Below are positions 1 to 8,296 of a stretch of DNA of 25,560 bases, piece after piece (position 1 is the stretch's first letter; every line of letters starts with the position of its first letter). Below the pieces are notes generated by a model. The model was not told the origin of the DNA and did not search any database. It worked only from the letters and a program-made list of their open reading frames with translations. The position numbers were made by a program, and so were the translations under genes. Origin of the DNA: a virus; the IMG/VR virus record IMGVR_UViG_3300021519_000065, positions 1 through 25,560 of that record; one strand, written 5' to 3'.

Positions 1-13
1 AACCCTTTACAAA

Positions 14-319
14 ATGGCATCGGTGGTATTCTTTGATGCTTATGAAAATGTTGAAGAATACGATTGGGATTACTGCCAAAAGAAGATTGCTATTTGGAAA
101 AAAGAACCTGTTAACGCTTTTTTTTTGCAGATGCCTTTGCAAGAATTGATGGGCTTTTTAAATGGTTACAATATCAATTTCCTGAGCTATTTTCAAGCGA
201 CCGAAACGCTGACAAAAGCACATTTGGAAGCAATCTACACCAGCTTATCGGCGGAGCAGAAAGAAGGATTTACAGCCAGGCATTTAATATCCTCTGTGAA
301 GGAAACGCGGCAGAGTTAA
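14..319 (+). CDS. Tail assembly chaperone, short (0-frame) form; possibly 5' partial
   Basis: This 101-aa product sits directly before the tape measure gene, the usual place of the gpG-type chaperone that coats the tape measure during tail assembly. The assignment rests on position and on the slippery run inside the gene, not on a recognised domain. The N-terminal part (MASVVFFDAYENVEEY) is acidic and aromatic. The reading frame is open to the left window edge and no clear ribosome site precedes this ATG, so the true start may lie upstream. After the T9 run at 118-126 the frame stays open for another 65 codons. That tail may be genuine, or it may be chance if most ribosomes shift to the -1 frame. 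Confidence 0.6.
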   Translation: MASVVFFDAYENVEEYDWDYCQKKIAIWKKEPVNAFFLQMPLQELMGFLNGYNINFLSYFQATETLTKAHLEAIYTSLSAEQKEGFTARHLISSVKETRQS

Positions 320-432
320 TTACAATACAAGGGTTCACGATAGAACAATACTACTTCTACATGAACGAAAAAGTACTAAGGGCAAAGAAACAGCAAGAAC
401 ATTTCGACAATGGCAGAAAAGGCCGTAATTGA
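14..432 (+). CDS. Tail assembly chaperone, long form made by -1 frameshift (gpGT-like)
   Basis: A -1 shift at T TTT TTT (118-124) joins 37 codons of the upstream frame to a frame open from 115 to 432, giving about 139 aa. The -1 frame has no ATG before position 361, so it is unlikely to be a separate gene. It fills the 90-base gap before the tape measure gene and overlaps that gene's start by 23 bases, as other junctions here do. Its C-terminal part (ITIQGFTIEQYYFYMNEK, then a Lys/Arg/Gln-rich helix) looks like real coding sequence. In lambda-type phages the GT fusion recruits tail tube subunits to the tape measure. The alternative is a homopolymer-length error in the assembly that split a single gene. 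Confidence 0.62.
118..126 (+). other. Slippery T9 run, probable -1 ribosomal frameshift site
   Basis: Nine T residues include a canonical X XXY YYZ heptamer in the correct phase: GCT|TTT|TTT is read in frame 0, and sliding back one base re-pairs TTT with TTT. The -1 frame has a stop at 112-114, just before the run, and then stays open to 432. A weak 5-bp hairpin (TTGCA at 125-129 with TGCAA at 138-142) lies immediately downstream. No strong pseudoknot was seen by eye. Confidence 0.6.
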
Positions 433-3400
433 GTTAGTAGTTGACCCAAGTGGGTTAAAGCCTGGTTACGATGCCTTGAAAGCGTTGGGCCAACTCGACA
501 TACAACAACAAGAGGCATTTACCAAGGCTAATGCCGAGTTTCAGGCATCACAGCAAAAGACTACGGTAGCGGTACAGAACACCGCTAAGGCAATCCAACA
601 GATACCAAAGGATATAATTGGTAACACTACAAAAAAAGCTGTTGATGACGTGGAAAAATCCATGAAACAGCTAGGAACTGAAACGGCGGCAGTTGCCATG
701 AAGTCGTTATCATTGCGTCAGCAATTAAGGCAAAATACACAAGCGTTGGCAGAGTTGGAAGTACAGGGCAAGCGCAATACCAAGGAGTACCAAATACTAT
801 TGGCTACTACTGGAGAGCTAAAGGATGCCATGAGTGATACTCAACAGGCAATTGCACGTACTGGTAGCGACACAAGGAATATTGAAGGAGTGATTGGAGT
901 AATGCAAGGCGCGACAGGAGTATTTGCAGCAGCATCAGGAGCCGCCGCGCTATTCGGTCAAGACAGTGCTGAATTACAAAAGCAACTATTGAAAGTCAAT
1001 GCTGCAATGTCACTATTGCAGGGCGTTCAATCGGTTCAAAACCTACTGCAAAAGGAAAGTAGCTCCGTATTGCTGTTTAAGAATATTCAGCAAAAGATAC
1101 AGAATTACTTGCTCAAAGAAAACACTACGATTACTGCCGTCAACACAGTAGCAGAAGAAGCCAATACGGTTGCAGAGGTTGAGAATACCGTTGCGCGTAC
1201 AGCCAACACAACGGCGGCGGCTAATGCAACAATAGCGACTAGGATACTTAATGCGGTAATGTCGGCAAACCCTGCACTGGCTGTGGCTGCTGCTATGTTG
1301 GCACTCGCAGCAGCTATGCAGGTTGTTATTAACTGGATTGAAAAAACCAATGTCAGCTTTGAAACACAACTGGAAATGCAAAAGTTGATAATTGAGGCGG
1401 TCAAGGATTACGAAAAAAATATTATCAGCACCGCAAAGGCTGCAAATGATGCCATTCAGCTAACGATTGAACAGCGCAAAAAAGAGGGAGCTTCACTTGA
1501 GGAAATACAGGCATTGGAAAACGAGCAAGTGCAGAATAGGATTAAGGCGGCAAATGAGGTTGCATATGCCAATAGCCAACAGATAAAGGACCTGCATTTG
1601 TACCGTCAAATATTGCAGGACATCAACAAGGAAACACAAGAATATGCATCCAAGGCTAAGAGCGCAACACTGGACAAGAAGCAGGTATTGGAATTGGAGC
1701 GATTGAATATGCTGCAAAAGTTGTATCAGGACCGTATCGAAAAGACACAGGGCATAATTGATGAACAGCGCAACGCCGAAATAGCTGGATTTCAATTTGA
1801 AAAACAACTGATTGACAAGTTCTATAATGACCATATTGCCAAGGCGCAAGAGGTGTCAATCAGGGCAATAAAACTCAGCAAGCAAAGGGAGCAGGCGGAG
1901 ATATCAGCAATACAAAATACCCTTAAGTTAGAGTTGCTCAATAGTGGCGAAAGTGAGGCGCAAAGGAAATTAGGCGAAGCCAAGGCACAAGAGGCAATTA
2001 AGCAGGTACGTTCTAAGTATGCCATTGACCGCCTGAACGACCAGCGCAAGGCCATTGATGCGGAATTACAGCTACAAACACAGGGCAGTCAACAGCAATT
2101 GGCATTGAAGCTATTGGATTTGTCCAAGGCGGAGCAAGCGGAACTGGCGGTACTGCACTTGACAACAAACGAGAAACTGGATATTGAAGCAAAGTACCAA
2201 AAGCAGCGTATTGATTTACAAGCTGAATACACTATGAATGTGGCATTAAGGGAACTCGCAGCACAAAAGGTGTTGATTAATGCTAAGTCGGCTATTGAAA
2301 AAGAGGGCAATAGGCAGATACTATCTGATAGTCTAGCATTAATTGACATTACACAGCAAGAGGAATTAGCCAAAGCCCGCGCCAATTATGATGAACTAAA
2401 AATATCATTTGAGCAATATGAAAGCGAATTAACCCGTATCAATGCTGATGCGCTAAATAAGCGTTACGATGCTGAAAAGGAGTTTAAGGTTAAGGAAATA
2501 GAGTTGCGTAGCACTGACATAAATACCACAGCCGACCATGAAAAGGCTGTACTTGAATTGCGTAAAAATGGGTTAACCACTGGTATATTTGCCAAGCAAA
2601 AAGCCACACAAGAGGAGTTTGATATTGAAAAACGCAGGTTACGTGCGGAAAAAGCATTGACTGACCAACAACTTACCGCAGGCGCTATCACAGTAGAGCA
2701 ATACGCACAAAAGCAACGCAAGATTGACGACGACCTAGCAGCTAACAAGCAAGCTAAAGACAAACAGTCATTTGAGTTTGCCGCCAACCTTGCAAACCAA
2801 GGGTTTCAACAGGTGGCTAAGTTTGCACAAATGGCGGTACAGGCATGGCAGGAGGCTAACGATGCCTACTATCAACAAAGGATTGCCACACTTGAAAAGG
2901 CTATGAATGCGGAACTATCACTCGATAATACTTCAAACGTTCAAAAGGCGGCCATTCGAAACAAGTATCTGAAAGAGGAAAGGGAAATCAAGCTGAAGCA
3001 ATGGAAGATTGACCAACAGGCCAAAGAAGTACAGGCAGGCATTAACATTGCATTGGGTATCACAAGCGCATTGGCTACATCGGGCAACATCTATGCCGGT
3101 ATTGCATTGGCTGCATTGGTAGCGGCTACTGGTGCGGTTGAATTGGGTATTATCAGCAGTGCCAAGCCACCAGCATTTGCGGAAGGTGTGGTGAACTTTC
3201 AAGGCAAAGGAACGGGCAATAGTGACAGCAATGTGGCGTTAATTTCGCACGGCGAAAGCGTTATCACTGCCGATGCCACCAACAAATACGCACCCTACCT
3301 TGAAATGATGAACGCAGGTATGGAAATCCCGCAGTTCAGCGCACCTACCGTGTCAAGCGAGGTAATGAATACCTTTGTTAACCATATGCCTGAGTTTGAT

Positions 3401-3547
3401 TACAACAAGTTTGGCGAAGTGGTTGCGGAAAAGCTGAAACAAAACCCGCAATTTCATTTGACACTTGACCAGCATGGATATAATGTCCATGTACAGAAAG
3501 GCATACACCGTACACAGGAATTGAACAACCGTATCAGCACTAAGTAA
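410..3547 (+). CDS. Tape measure protein
   Basis: This 1045-aa protein sets tail length and is threaded through the tail tube. Most of it is long, charged, Gln/Ala/Lys-rich helix of coiled-coil character (about residues 30-160 and 330-850). Hydrophobic stretches occur near residues 165-185, 285-310 and 925-955, as expected of tape measures that enter membranes. A short imperfect repeat around NTVAEEANTVAEVENTVA lies near residues 245-270. The C-terminal part, FAEGVVNFQGKGTGNSDSN followed by a HGESVITADAT stretch, matches the Gly-rich, GE-containing end common in Bacteroidota tape measures. No lysozyme or peptidase domain was seen. Its start overlaps the frameshifted chaperone frame, and the next gene begins 2 bases after its stop. 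Confidence 0.9.
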   Translation: MAEKAVIELVVDPSGLKPGYDALKALGQLDIQQQEAFTKANAEFQASQQKTTVAVQNTAKAIQQIPKDIIGNTTKKAVDDVEKSMKQLGTETAAVAMKSLSLRQQLRQNTQALAELEVQGKRNTKEYQILLATTGELKDAMSDTQQAIARTGSDTRNIEGVIGVMQGATGVFAAASGAAALFGQDSAELQKQLLKVNAAMSLLQGVQSVQNLLQKESSSVLLFKNIQQKIQNYLLKENTTITAVNTVAEEANTVAEVENTVARTANTTAAANATIATRILNAVMSANPALAVAAAMLALAAAMQVVINWIEKTNVSFETQLEMQKLIIEAVKDYEKNIISTAKAANDAIQLTIEQRKKEGASLEEIQALENEQVQNRIKAANEVAYANSQQIKDLHLYRQILQDINKETQEYASKAKSATLDKKQVLELERLNMLQKLYQDRIEKTQGIIDEQRNAEIAGFQFEKQLIDKFYNDHIAKAQEVSIRAIKLSKQREQAEISAIQNTLKLELLNSGESEAQRKLGEAKAQEAIKQVRSKYAIDRLNDQRKAIDAELQLQTQGSQQQLALKLLDLSKAEQAELAVLHLTTNEKLDIEAKYQKQRIDLQAEYTMNVALRELAAQKVLINAKSAIEKEGNRQILSDSLALIDITQQEELAKARANYDELKISFEQYESELTRINADALNKRYDAEKEFKVKEIELRSTDINTTADHEKAVLELRKNGLTTGIFAKQKATQEEFDIEKRRLRAEKALTDQQLTAGAITVEQYAQKQRKIDDDLAANKQAKDKQSFEFAANLANQGFQQVAKFAQMAVQAWQEANDAYYQQRIATLEKAMNAELSLDNTSNVQKAAIRNKYLKEEREIKLKQWKIDQQAKEVQAGINIALGITSALATSGNIYAGIALAALVAATGAVELGIISSAKPPAFAEGVVNFQGKGTGNSDSNVALISHGESVITADATNKYAPYLEMMNAGMEIPQFSAPTVSSEVMNTFVNHMPEFDYNKFGEVVAEKLKQNPQFHLTLDQHGYNVHVQKGIHRTQELNNRISTK

Positions 3548-3549
3548 GT

Positions 3550-6387
3550 ATGTGGATTTATACACTCATAGACTACACCACAAACCCGCTAGGGGATAGC
3601 ACGGTTATTAAGGAGCCTGTGTCATGGGATAAGCTAACCATCAAGTACAACCGCGACAAGAAGTACCATGGTTTTTTCGATTTTCTTGATGATAGTTTGC
3701 AGGCGATGCAGTTCCGCAATTTTCCCGGTTCGCCAGCCTTTGACATCCTGACCAATGCCTATGATACTGATGGTGCAGCGGCAGAGGTGCACCTCAATTT
3801 ATCCTATCAATGCAATCCCAGTAGCGCGGTTATTGATATGTACACAGCACGTCTTGACTTCACCCGATACAATAAAGGTGAAGGGCTGGAGGGGTGCTTT
3901 GTTGAGGTAGGCGGCATGAACGCCAGTGCCTATTTCAACTTTAAGAACCGTATTGACCAAGCCGTTAACCTCAATAGCCTAGTATCTTATGACAAGGCAT
4001 TGATGGCAAACCAAAACGTACAGCAAGCCGATTTGATACGGTTACAAACGGCTTATCAAAACTTCAATGGCGCGTTTTCATCATTGGTAGGTAGCAGTAC
4101 TGCCGACCTGAATAATGCCATTGCAGGCGGTGTCAATGCGGAGATATACTCAGCCTATACAATGGTTGCGTGTGTATTTGCAATACAGGCCGCAACCATA
4201 GCGGGTGCCCCTACATTGGATGGCACCAATGCCGACCTGTCACAAGCAACGTCATTCGGGTTACAGGAACAAGAGGCACCCGATGCCCCAACAGCAGCAG
4301 CAATCGCGGCGGCGGCATTGGCAATACAAACCACTATCAACGGACTTGTAAGCCCAAATACTCAGGATATTGTTGATGTGATATACGCTTACATTATTGC
4401 TAATGTGTTAGCTACTTATAACGGCGTACCAAGTACCACGGCAAGCAGCGCAACGGCGGCGCAATCGGTATTCGGGGCATATGCGGTTATCTATGCGGCT
4501 GTTATGCCTACTGGCGACTTACCTAGTTACCCTGGACTTGGTTTTGAATTGCCGCTACTGGACAAACCAATTACGTATAGCGAATATTGGACTGGTTCAT
4601 TATTTAGGGATAATACATACCCTTGTTGGACATTGGGGCTGACTTCGTCTGCGATGTTTTTATGGCCTACATTTAATCTTACATGGGACGACTTGACTGG
4701 TGGTGTCAGTCAAGATGTTGAATATATTATTTATGGCAGCCCAACGTTTCCGGGTATTGTATGGACTGTGCCAACCGATAATAATTATTTATTTAGGGTT
4801 CAAATAATAGGTGAGTTTAAAGATACCGCACATAATACTGTTGATTGTACTGGTACTCCAACAGGATATGCAAGGGGTATGGGAACTTTTAACCCTCCGG
4901 GAGGTGGTTTCCCAAGTGGCGTACCGTTGGAGGTATATTTATTAGCATATTCTTCTGCTGGTATTACTTCTTTGGGAAGTTTTACCGCAGGGATATACTC
5001 AGCAGCAACGCAAACCTATTCAATAAATATTGATACATCTGTTTCAATTTCATTAACCGCTGGTAGCGATGTTAAGATTGTTTGGGGGTTTGCATATACT
5101 GACGTACCTGCTGGCAAGTCGACCAAATTTTCAATGAGTTATTCATTGTTTAACTTATACATAGGGCTTGTTACCACCTTTCCACTATCCAACGGGCAAG
5201 TATTTTTTGTCAATGAAGCATTAAGCAGGGTTGCAGAAAGTTTAACGCAAATGGATTTAAAGGTTTACAGCGACTTTTTCGGTCGTCCTGACGCCTTACC
5301 TTATGCGAGTGCTAATGATGGCTGTGGAGCGTTGGAATGTATCTCAAATGGTAGGTTTATACGTCAGGCATTGGTAGCAGCAGATGGAACGTTGGCAACC
5401 ATGTCCATATCCTTTAGCGACCTATTCCGTGACCTTGATGGCATCCACAGGCTAGGGATGGGACTTGAAGATGACCCCAACCGTACAGGCTACCAATTAT
5501 TGAGGGTCGAAAGTGAGGACTACTTCTACCAAAACAGCGTATTATTGACGTTGCCTAACGTGGCATTATTGAACACCGCACACGATGGGGCAAGCGACAT
5601 ATCAACGGTTGACCTTGGCTATCCTAACTGGCAATGTTGGAATATCAACGGGCTTGATGAATATAACACCCAGCGTAAATACAGGACTACCCTGCAATCA
5701 ATAACCAACAACAAGGATATTACCTGCAAATTCGTTACTTCGGGCTACGCTATTGAGTTTACACGTAGGCAAGGTGGTGGTAGCAGCGATTGGAGATGGG
5801 ATAATATGAATTTCCTTATCTGTTTGCGTAGGACATTGCCGGTACATTTACCGCCGTTTACCGATATCGCCATTGATGGGTTTAACCTTGATGCAACTAC
5901 CGCGGTCAATATCCTATCCGAAAACACAGGCACCACCTACAACGCTAGGATAAGCCCTGCACGTATCGCCTTGACTTGGATAAAGGCAATTTTTAGGAGT
6001 TACCAGGATTACTTGAATGGGCAACTGGTGTACACTTGGGGTGATGGCAACTACCTTGCTAAGTTCCAACCGACCGACCCTGCGGTATGGGCCTGTGAAA
6101 GTACAGAGAACCTATTAGGTGAAAACCAGCTACTTGATTACACAGTTTTCGATAATCCTAGCGACAATTATCCGTTATTTCGAAATGAATTGGTTACATT
6201 TGAGTATCCGTTAAGTATTGACCAATTCCTGATTATCAAGGCAAACCCATATAGGTTGATAGGGTATTCGGTTAATGGCGGCGCAACACGGTACGGATGG
6301 ATTGAACAAATGAGTTACGTGCCACAGATTGACGGCAGTACGCACGGGTTTATGGCTAAGTTCACATTAAGACCACAAATAGCATAA
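3550..6387 (+). CDS. Large tail tip / fibre-like structural protein
   Basis: This 945-aa protein follows the tape measure gene, where distal tail and tail-tip (Dit/Tal-type) proteins are encoded. The N-terminal 130 residues are beta-rich and aromatic (MWIYTLIDYTTNPLGDS onward). Residues about 180-320 are Ala/Thr-rich. A beta-rich central part (about 340-537) is encoded by visibly more AT-rich DNA than its flanks and may be a swapped domain. The C-terminal third returns to the local codon style and ends in a Trp/Tyr-rich region. No enzymatic motif was recognised, and assignment to the tail tip is by position and composition. Its TAA shares one base with the next ATG, so the two are probably translationally coupled. 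Confidence 0.65.
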   Translation: MWIYTLIDYTTNPLGDSTVIKEPVSWDKLTIKYNRDKKYHGFFDFLDDSLQAMQFRNFPGSPAFDILTNAYDTDGAAAEVHLNLSYQCNPSSAVIDMYTARLDFTRYNKGEGLEGCFVEVGGMNASAYFNFKNRIDQAVNLNSLVSYDKALMANQNVQQADLIRLQTAYQNFNGAFSSLVGSSTADLNNAIAGGVNAEIYSAYTMVACVFAIQAATIAGAPTLDGTNADLSQATSFGLQEQEAPDAPTAAAIAAAALAIQTTINGLVSPNTQDIVDVIYAYIIANVLATYNGVPSTTASSATAAQSVFGAYAVIYAAVMPTGDLPSYPGLGFELPLLDKPITYSEYWTGSLFRDNTYPCWTLGLTSSAMFLWPTFNLTWDDLTGGVSQDVEYIIYGSPTFPGIVWTVPTDNNYLFRVQIIGEFKDTAHNTVDCTGTPTGYARGMGTFNPPGGGFPSGVPLEVYLLAYSSAGITSLGSFTAGIYSAATQTYSINIDTSVSISLTAGSDVKIVWGFAYTDVPAGKSTKFSMSYSLFNLYIGLVTTFPLSNGQVFFVNEALSRVAESLTQMDLKVYSDFFGRPDALPYASANDGCGALECISNGRFIRQALVAADGTLATMSISFSDLFRDLDGIHRLGMGLEDDPNRTGYQLLRVESEDYFYQNSVLLTLPNVALLNTAHDGASDISTVDLGYPNWQCWNINGLDEYNTQRKYRTTLQSITNNKDITCKFVTSGYAIEFTRRQGGGSSDWRWDNMNFLICLRRTLPVHLPPFTDIAIDGFNLDATTAVNILSENTGTTYNARISPARIALTWIKAIFRSYQDYLNGQLVYTWGDGNYLAKFQPTDPAVWACESTENLLGENQLLDYTVFDNPSDNYPLFRNELVTFEYPLSIDQFLIIKANPYRLIGYSVNGGATRYGWIEQMSYVPQIDGSTHGFMAKFTLRPQIA

Positions 6388-7361
6388 TGGCAAACACACC
6401 AATAGTACCGCCTTACTCATTTCTGCAGCTTGCGGACCAAGCCAATAGCGCATGTGTGGTAGCTGTTAGTGGATGCCTGCCATTGACCGATTTTAATGGG
6501 TTGAAGTTTGAGTTGTTTTTTGATGACTACCTAGCCAGTGATTGCGGTGGCGGAGATGGCACCAGCACAATAATTTATGCCTTACCGACTAAGACACCAA
6601 TCCCACTTGGTGATATGTTTCCCGATTTTGGTTCATTGCCGTTGCCAAGGGTAATAAACAACGGTGGCCAAGTTAACAATGGTATTGCATATACTACCCA
6701 AGTAGCGATGGCAATTGTTGGATTGAATACGTTTGCTGAGTTAAATGCCATATTGAACGAACACCCTATACTTGATGGTGATTGCTTTACGTGGAATATC
6801 ATTATTGAGGGATTTGATAGCGAAACGGATATTATTTGCAGCCGTGAGTGCATTGGGCATAGCAATTGCTTTTACCGTGAGGATAATGCCTGCTACCTAG
6901 GTGTAGTAAATTACACCAACCGGGCAAATGCTTTTGGGTTTGAATACTTCGACAATGTAGGCACGACCAATGGCGTAACAAATACCATTACGTTACCGTT
7001 GTACTTACGCCGTCCACAAAACCCGACCAGCCAAAGTAACTACAAACTCAGCAATGGTGAAATATTGAAAACCTATTCGATTGTTGACCAAGAATGGCAG
7101 CTAGAAACGGCTAATATTGGTGCTGACTGGCACCAAAAGATTGCCGTAATGTTGGAGCATGACACAGTAAAAATAAAGAGCGAATATGCCAATGCGATAG
7201 TACCGAACCTTAACAATTTGAGTGGGTTTATTCCCATAGTAATAAGCGATAAATACGAAGCGGATTGGGGCGACTTGATGCCCCTTGTGGCACTATGCAA
7301 GGGCAAAGCAAAAGTGAAGAATGCAGTACCGATTGACATGATTAACAACAATTGTAAATAG
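6387..7361 (+). CDS. Cys-rich tail-associated structural protein, unknown function
   Basis: This 324-aa protein overlaps the tail tip gene by one base. It contains about ten cysteines, clustered near residues 24-30, 53 and 132-168 (for example IICSRECIGHSNCFY and DNACYL), which suggests disulphides or a metal site. The rest is mixed beta-type sequence with a basic, Cys-ending C-terminus. No signal peptide or membrane segment is visible. I do not recognise the family. Its place between the tail tip gene and the glycosyltransferase makes a minor tail or tip accessory protein likely, and it could be the substrate of the glycosyltransferase. Confidence 0.5.
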   Translation: MANTPIVPPYSFLQLADQANSACVVAVSGCLPLTDFNGLKFELFFDDYLASDCGGGDGTSTIIYALPTKTPIPLGDMFPDFGSLPLPRVINNGGQVNNGIAYTTQVAMAIVGLNTFAELNAILNEHPILDGDCFTWNIIIEGFDSETDIICSRECIGHSNCFYREDNACYLGVVNYTNRANAFGFEYFDNVGTTNGVTNTITLPLYLRRPQNPTSQSNYKLSNGEILKTYSIVDQEWQLETANIGADWHQKIAVMLEHDTVKIKSEYANAIVPNLNNLSGFIPIVISDKYEADWGDLMPLVALCKGKAKVKNAVPIDMINNNCK

Positions 7362-7372
7362 GCGAATTTGCG

Positions 7373-8296
7373 ATGACTAAAGGCATTTTATTACTGGCAC
7401 TAGGACACGGAGACTACGGGCGCATGGCGGCTACGTTGGCTGCATCCATAAGGGAGCACAGCGACATACCTATCCACCTTGTCCACTACGGAAGGGCGCT
7501 GGGAGTATTGAGCGAAAAGGAGAAGTCCTTTTTTACGTCAATGGAAGCAATCGACCGTGATTGCATCACCAAGGACGGCAAGCAAGAAGTATTTTTTAAG
7601 GCGAAAACCTGTATCTATGACCTTTCACCATTCGAGCAAACATTGTTTCTTGACGTAGACATGATATGGTTACCGAATGGAGCACGTAACAATTCAATCA
7701 ATAACCTGTTTGCCGAACTGGAAAGCGTAGAATTTGCTATGAAAAACAACGGGTGCATGGATATGTCCTCACCTGACCTATACAAGCATTCATTCCTATG
7801 GTGTTCACCAAGCGAGGTAAAGGAGGCATACGGGTTTACTGATGAATGCTATTACGACCTGCATAGTGAGCTGATATATTTCACCAAGTCGGAAGCCAAT
7901 AAAGCGTATTTTGATACGGTTAAAGAGATATTTGATAAGCCTAAGTTAGCGTTAGGGGCATGGGTGCAAAAGCAAGCCAACCAGCCAAAACAGTTGATTG
8001 AATTTTCAGGCGATATACCTGACGAGCCAGCGTTTTCAATTGCTTGTGCCATCCATAAGCATTACCCACATAAATTGAAATGGGAGCCGATATATTGGGA
8101 GCCAAGCGCAAGGAATTTAAACATTGCCCAAATCAATGCAGGCTTCTATGCGTTATCAATAGGCGGCAATACTTTTACTTCAACGACACAAAACAATTAC
8201 AACAACAGGGCCAAGTCGATTGGCGCAAAGTACGGGTTTAGTGCCTATCATGCACAGCCTAAGAAAAGTTGGAACAATCAAAGAACTTGGGTATGA
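7373..8296 (+). CDS. GT-A-fold glycosyltransferase
   Basis: This 307-aa protein starts with a hydrophobic strand followed by a helix (GILLLALGHGDYGRMAATLA), typical of nucleotide-sugar-binding folds. At residues 91-99 it has LFLDVDMIW, an LxxDxDxxW motif whose DxD (94-96) binds metal and nucleotide sugar in GT-A enzymes. The N-terminal 'IPIHLVHYG' strand also fits GT8-like or related enzymes. No membrane segment is seen. The gene is embedded between tail and portal genes with an 11-base gap upstream and an ATGA overlap with the portal start, so it is co-expressed with virion genes. Likely substrates are a virion protein or a host surface glycan. Donor and acceptor cannot be told from sequence. 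Confidence 0.72.
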   Translation: MTKGILLLALGHGDYGRMAATLAASIREHSDIPIHLVHYGRALGVLSEKEKSFFTSMEAIDRDCITKDGKQEVFFKAKTCIYDLSPFEQTLFLDVDMIWLPNGARNNSINNLFAELESVEFAMKNNGCMDMSSPDLYKHSFLWCSPSEVKEAYGFTDECYYDLHSELIYFTKSEANKAYFDTVKEIFDKPKLALGAWVQKQANQPKQLIEFSGDIPDEPAFSIACAIHKHYPHKLKWEPIYWEPSARNLNIAQINAGFYALSIGGNTFTSTTQNNYNNRAKSIGAKYGFSAYHAQPKKSWNNQRTWV

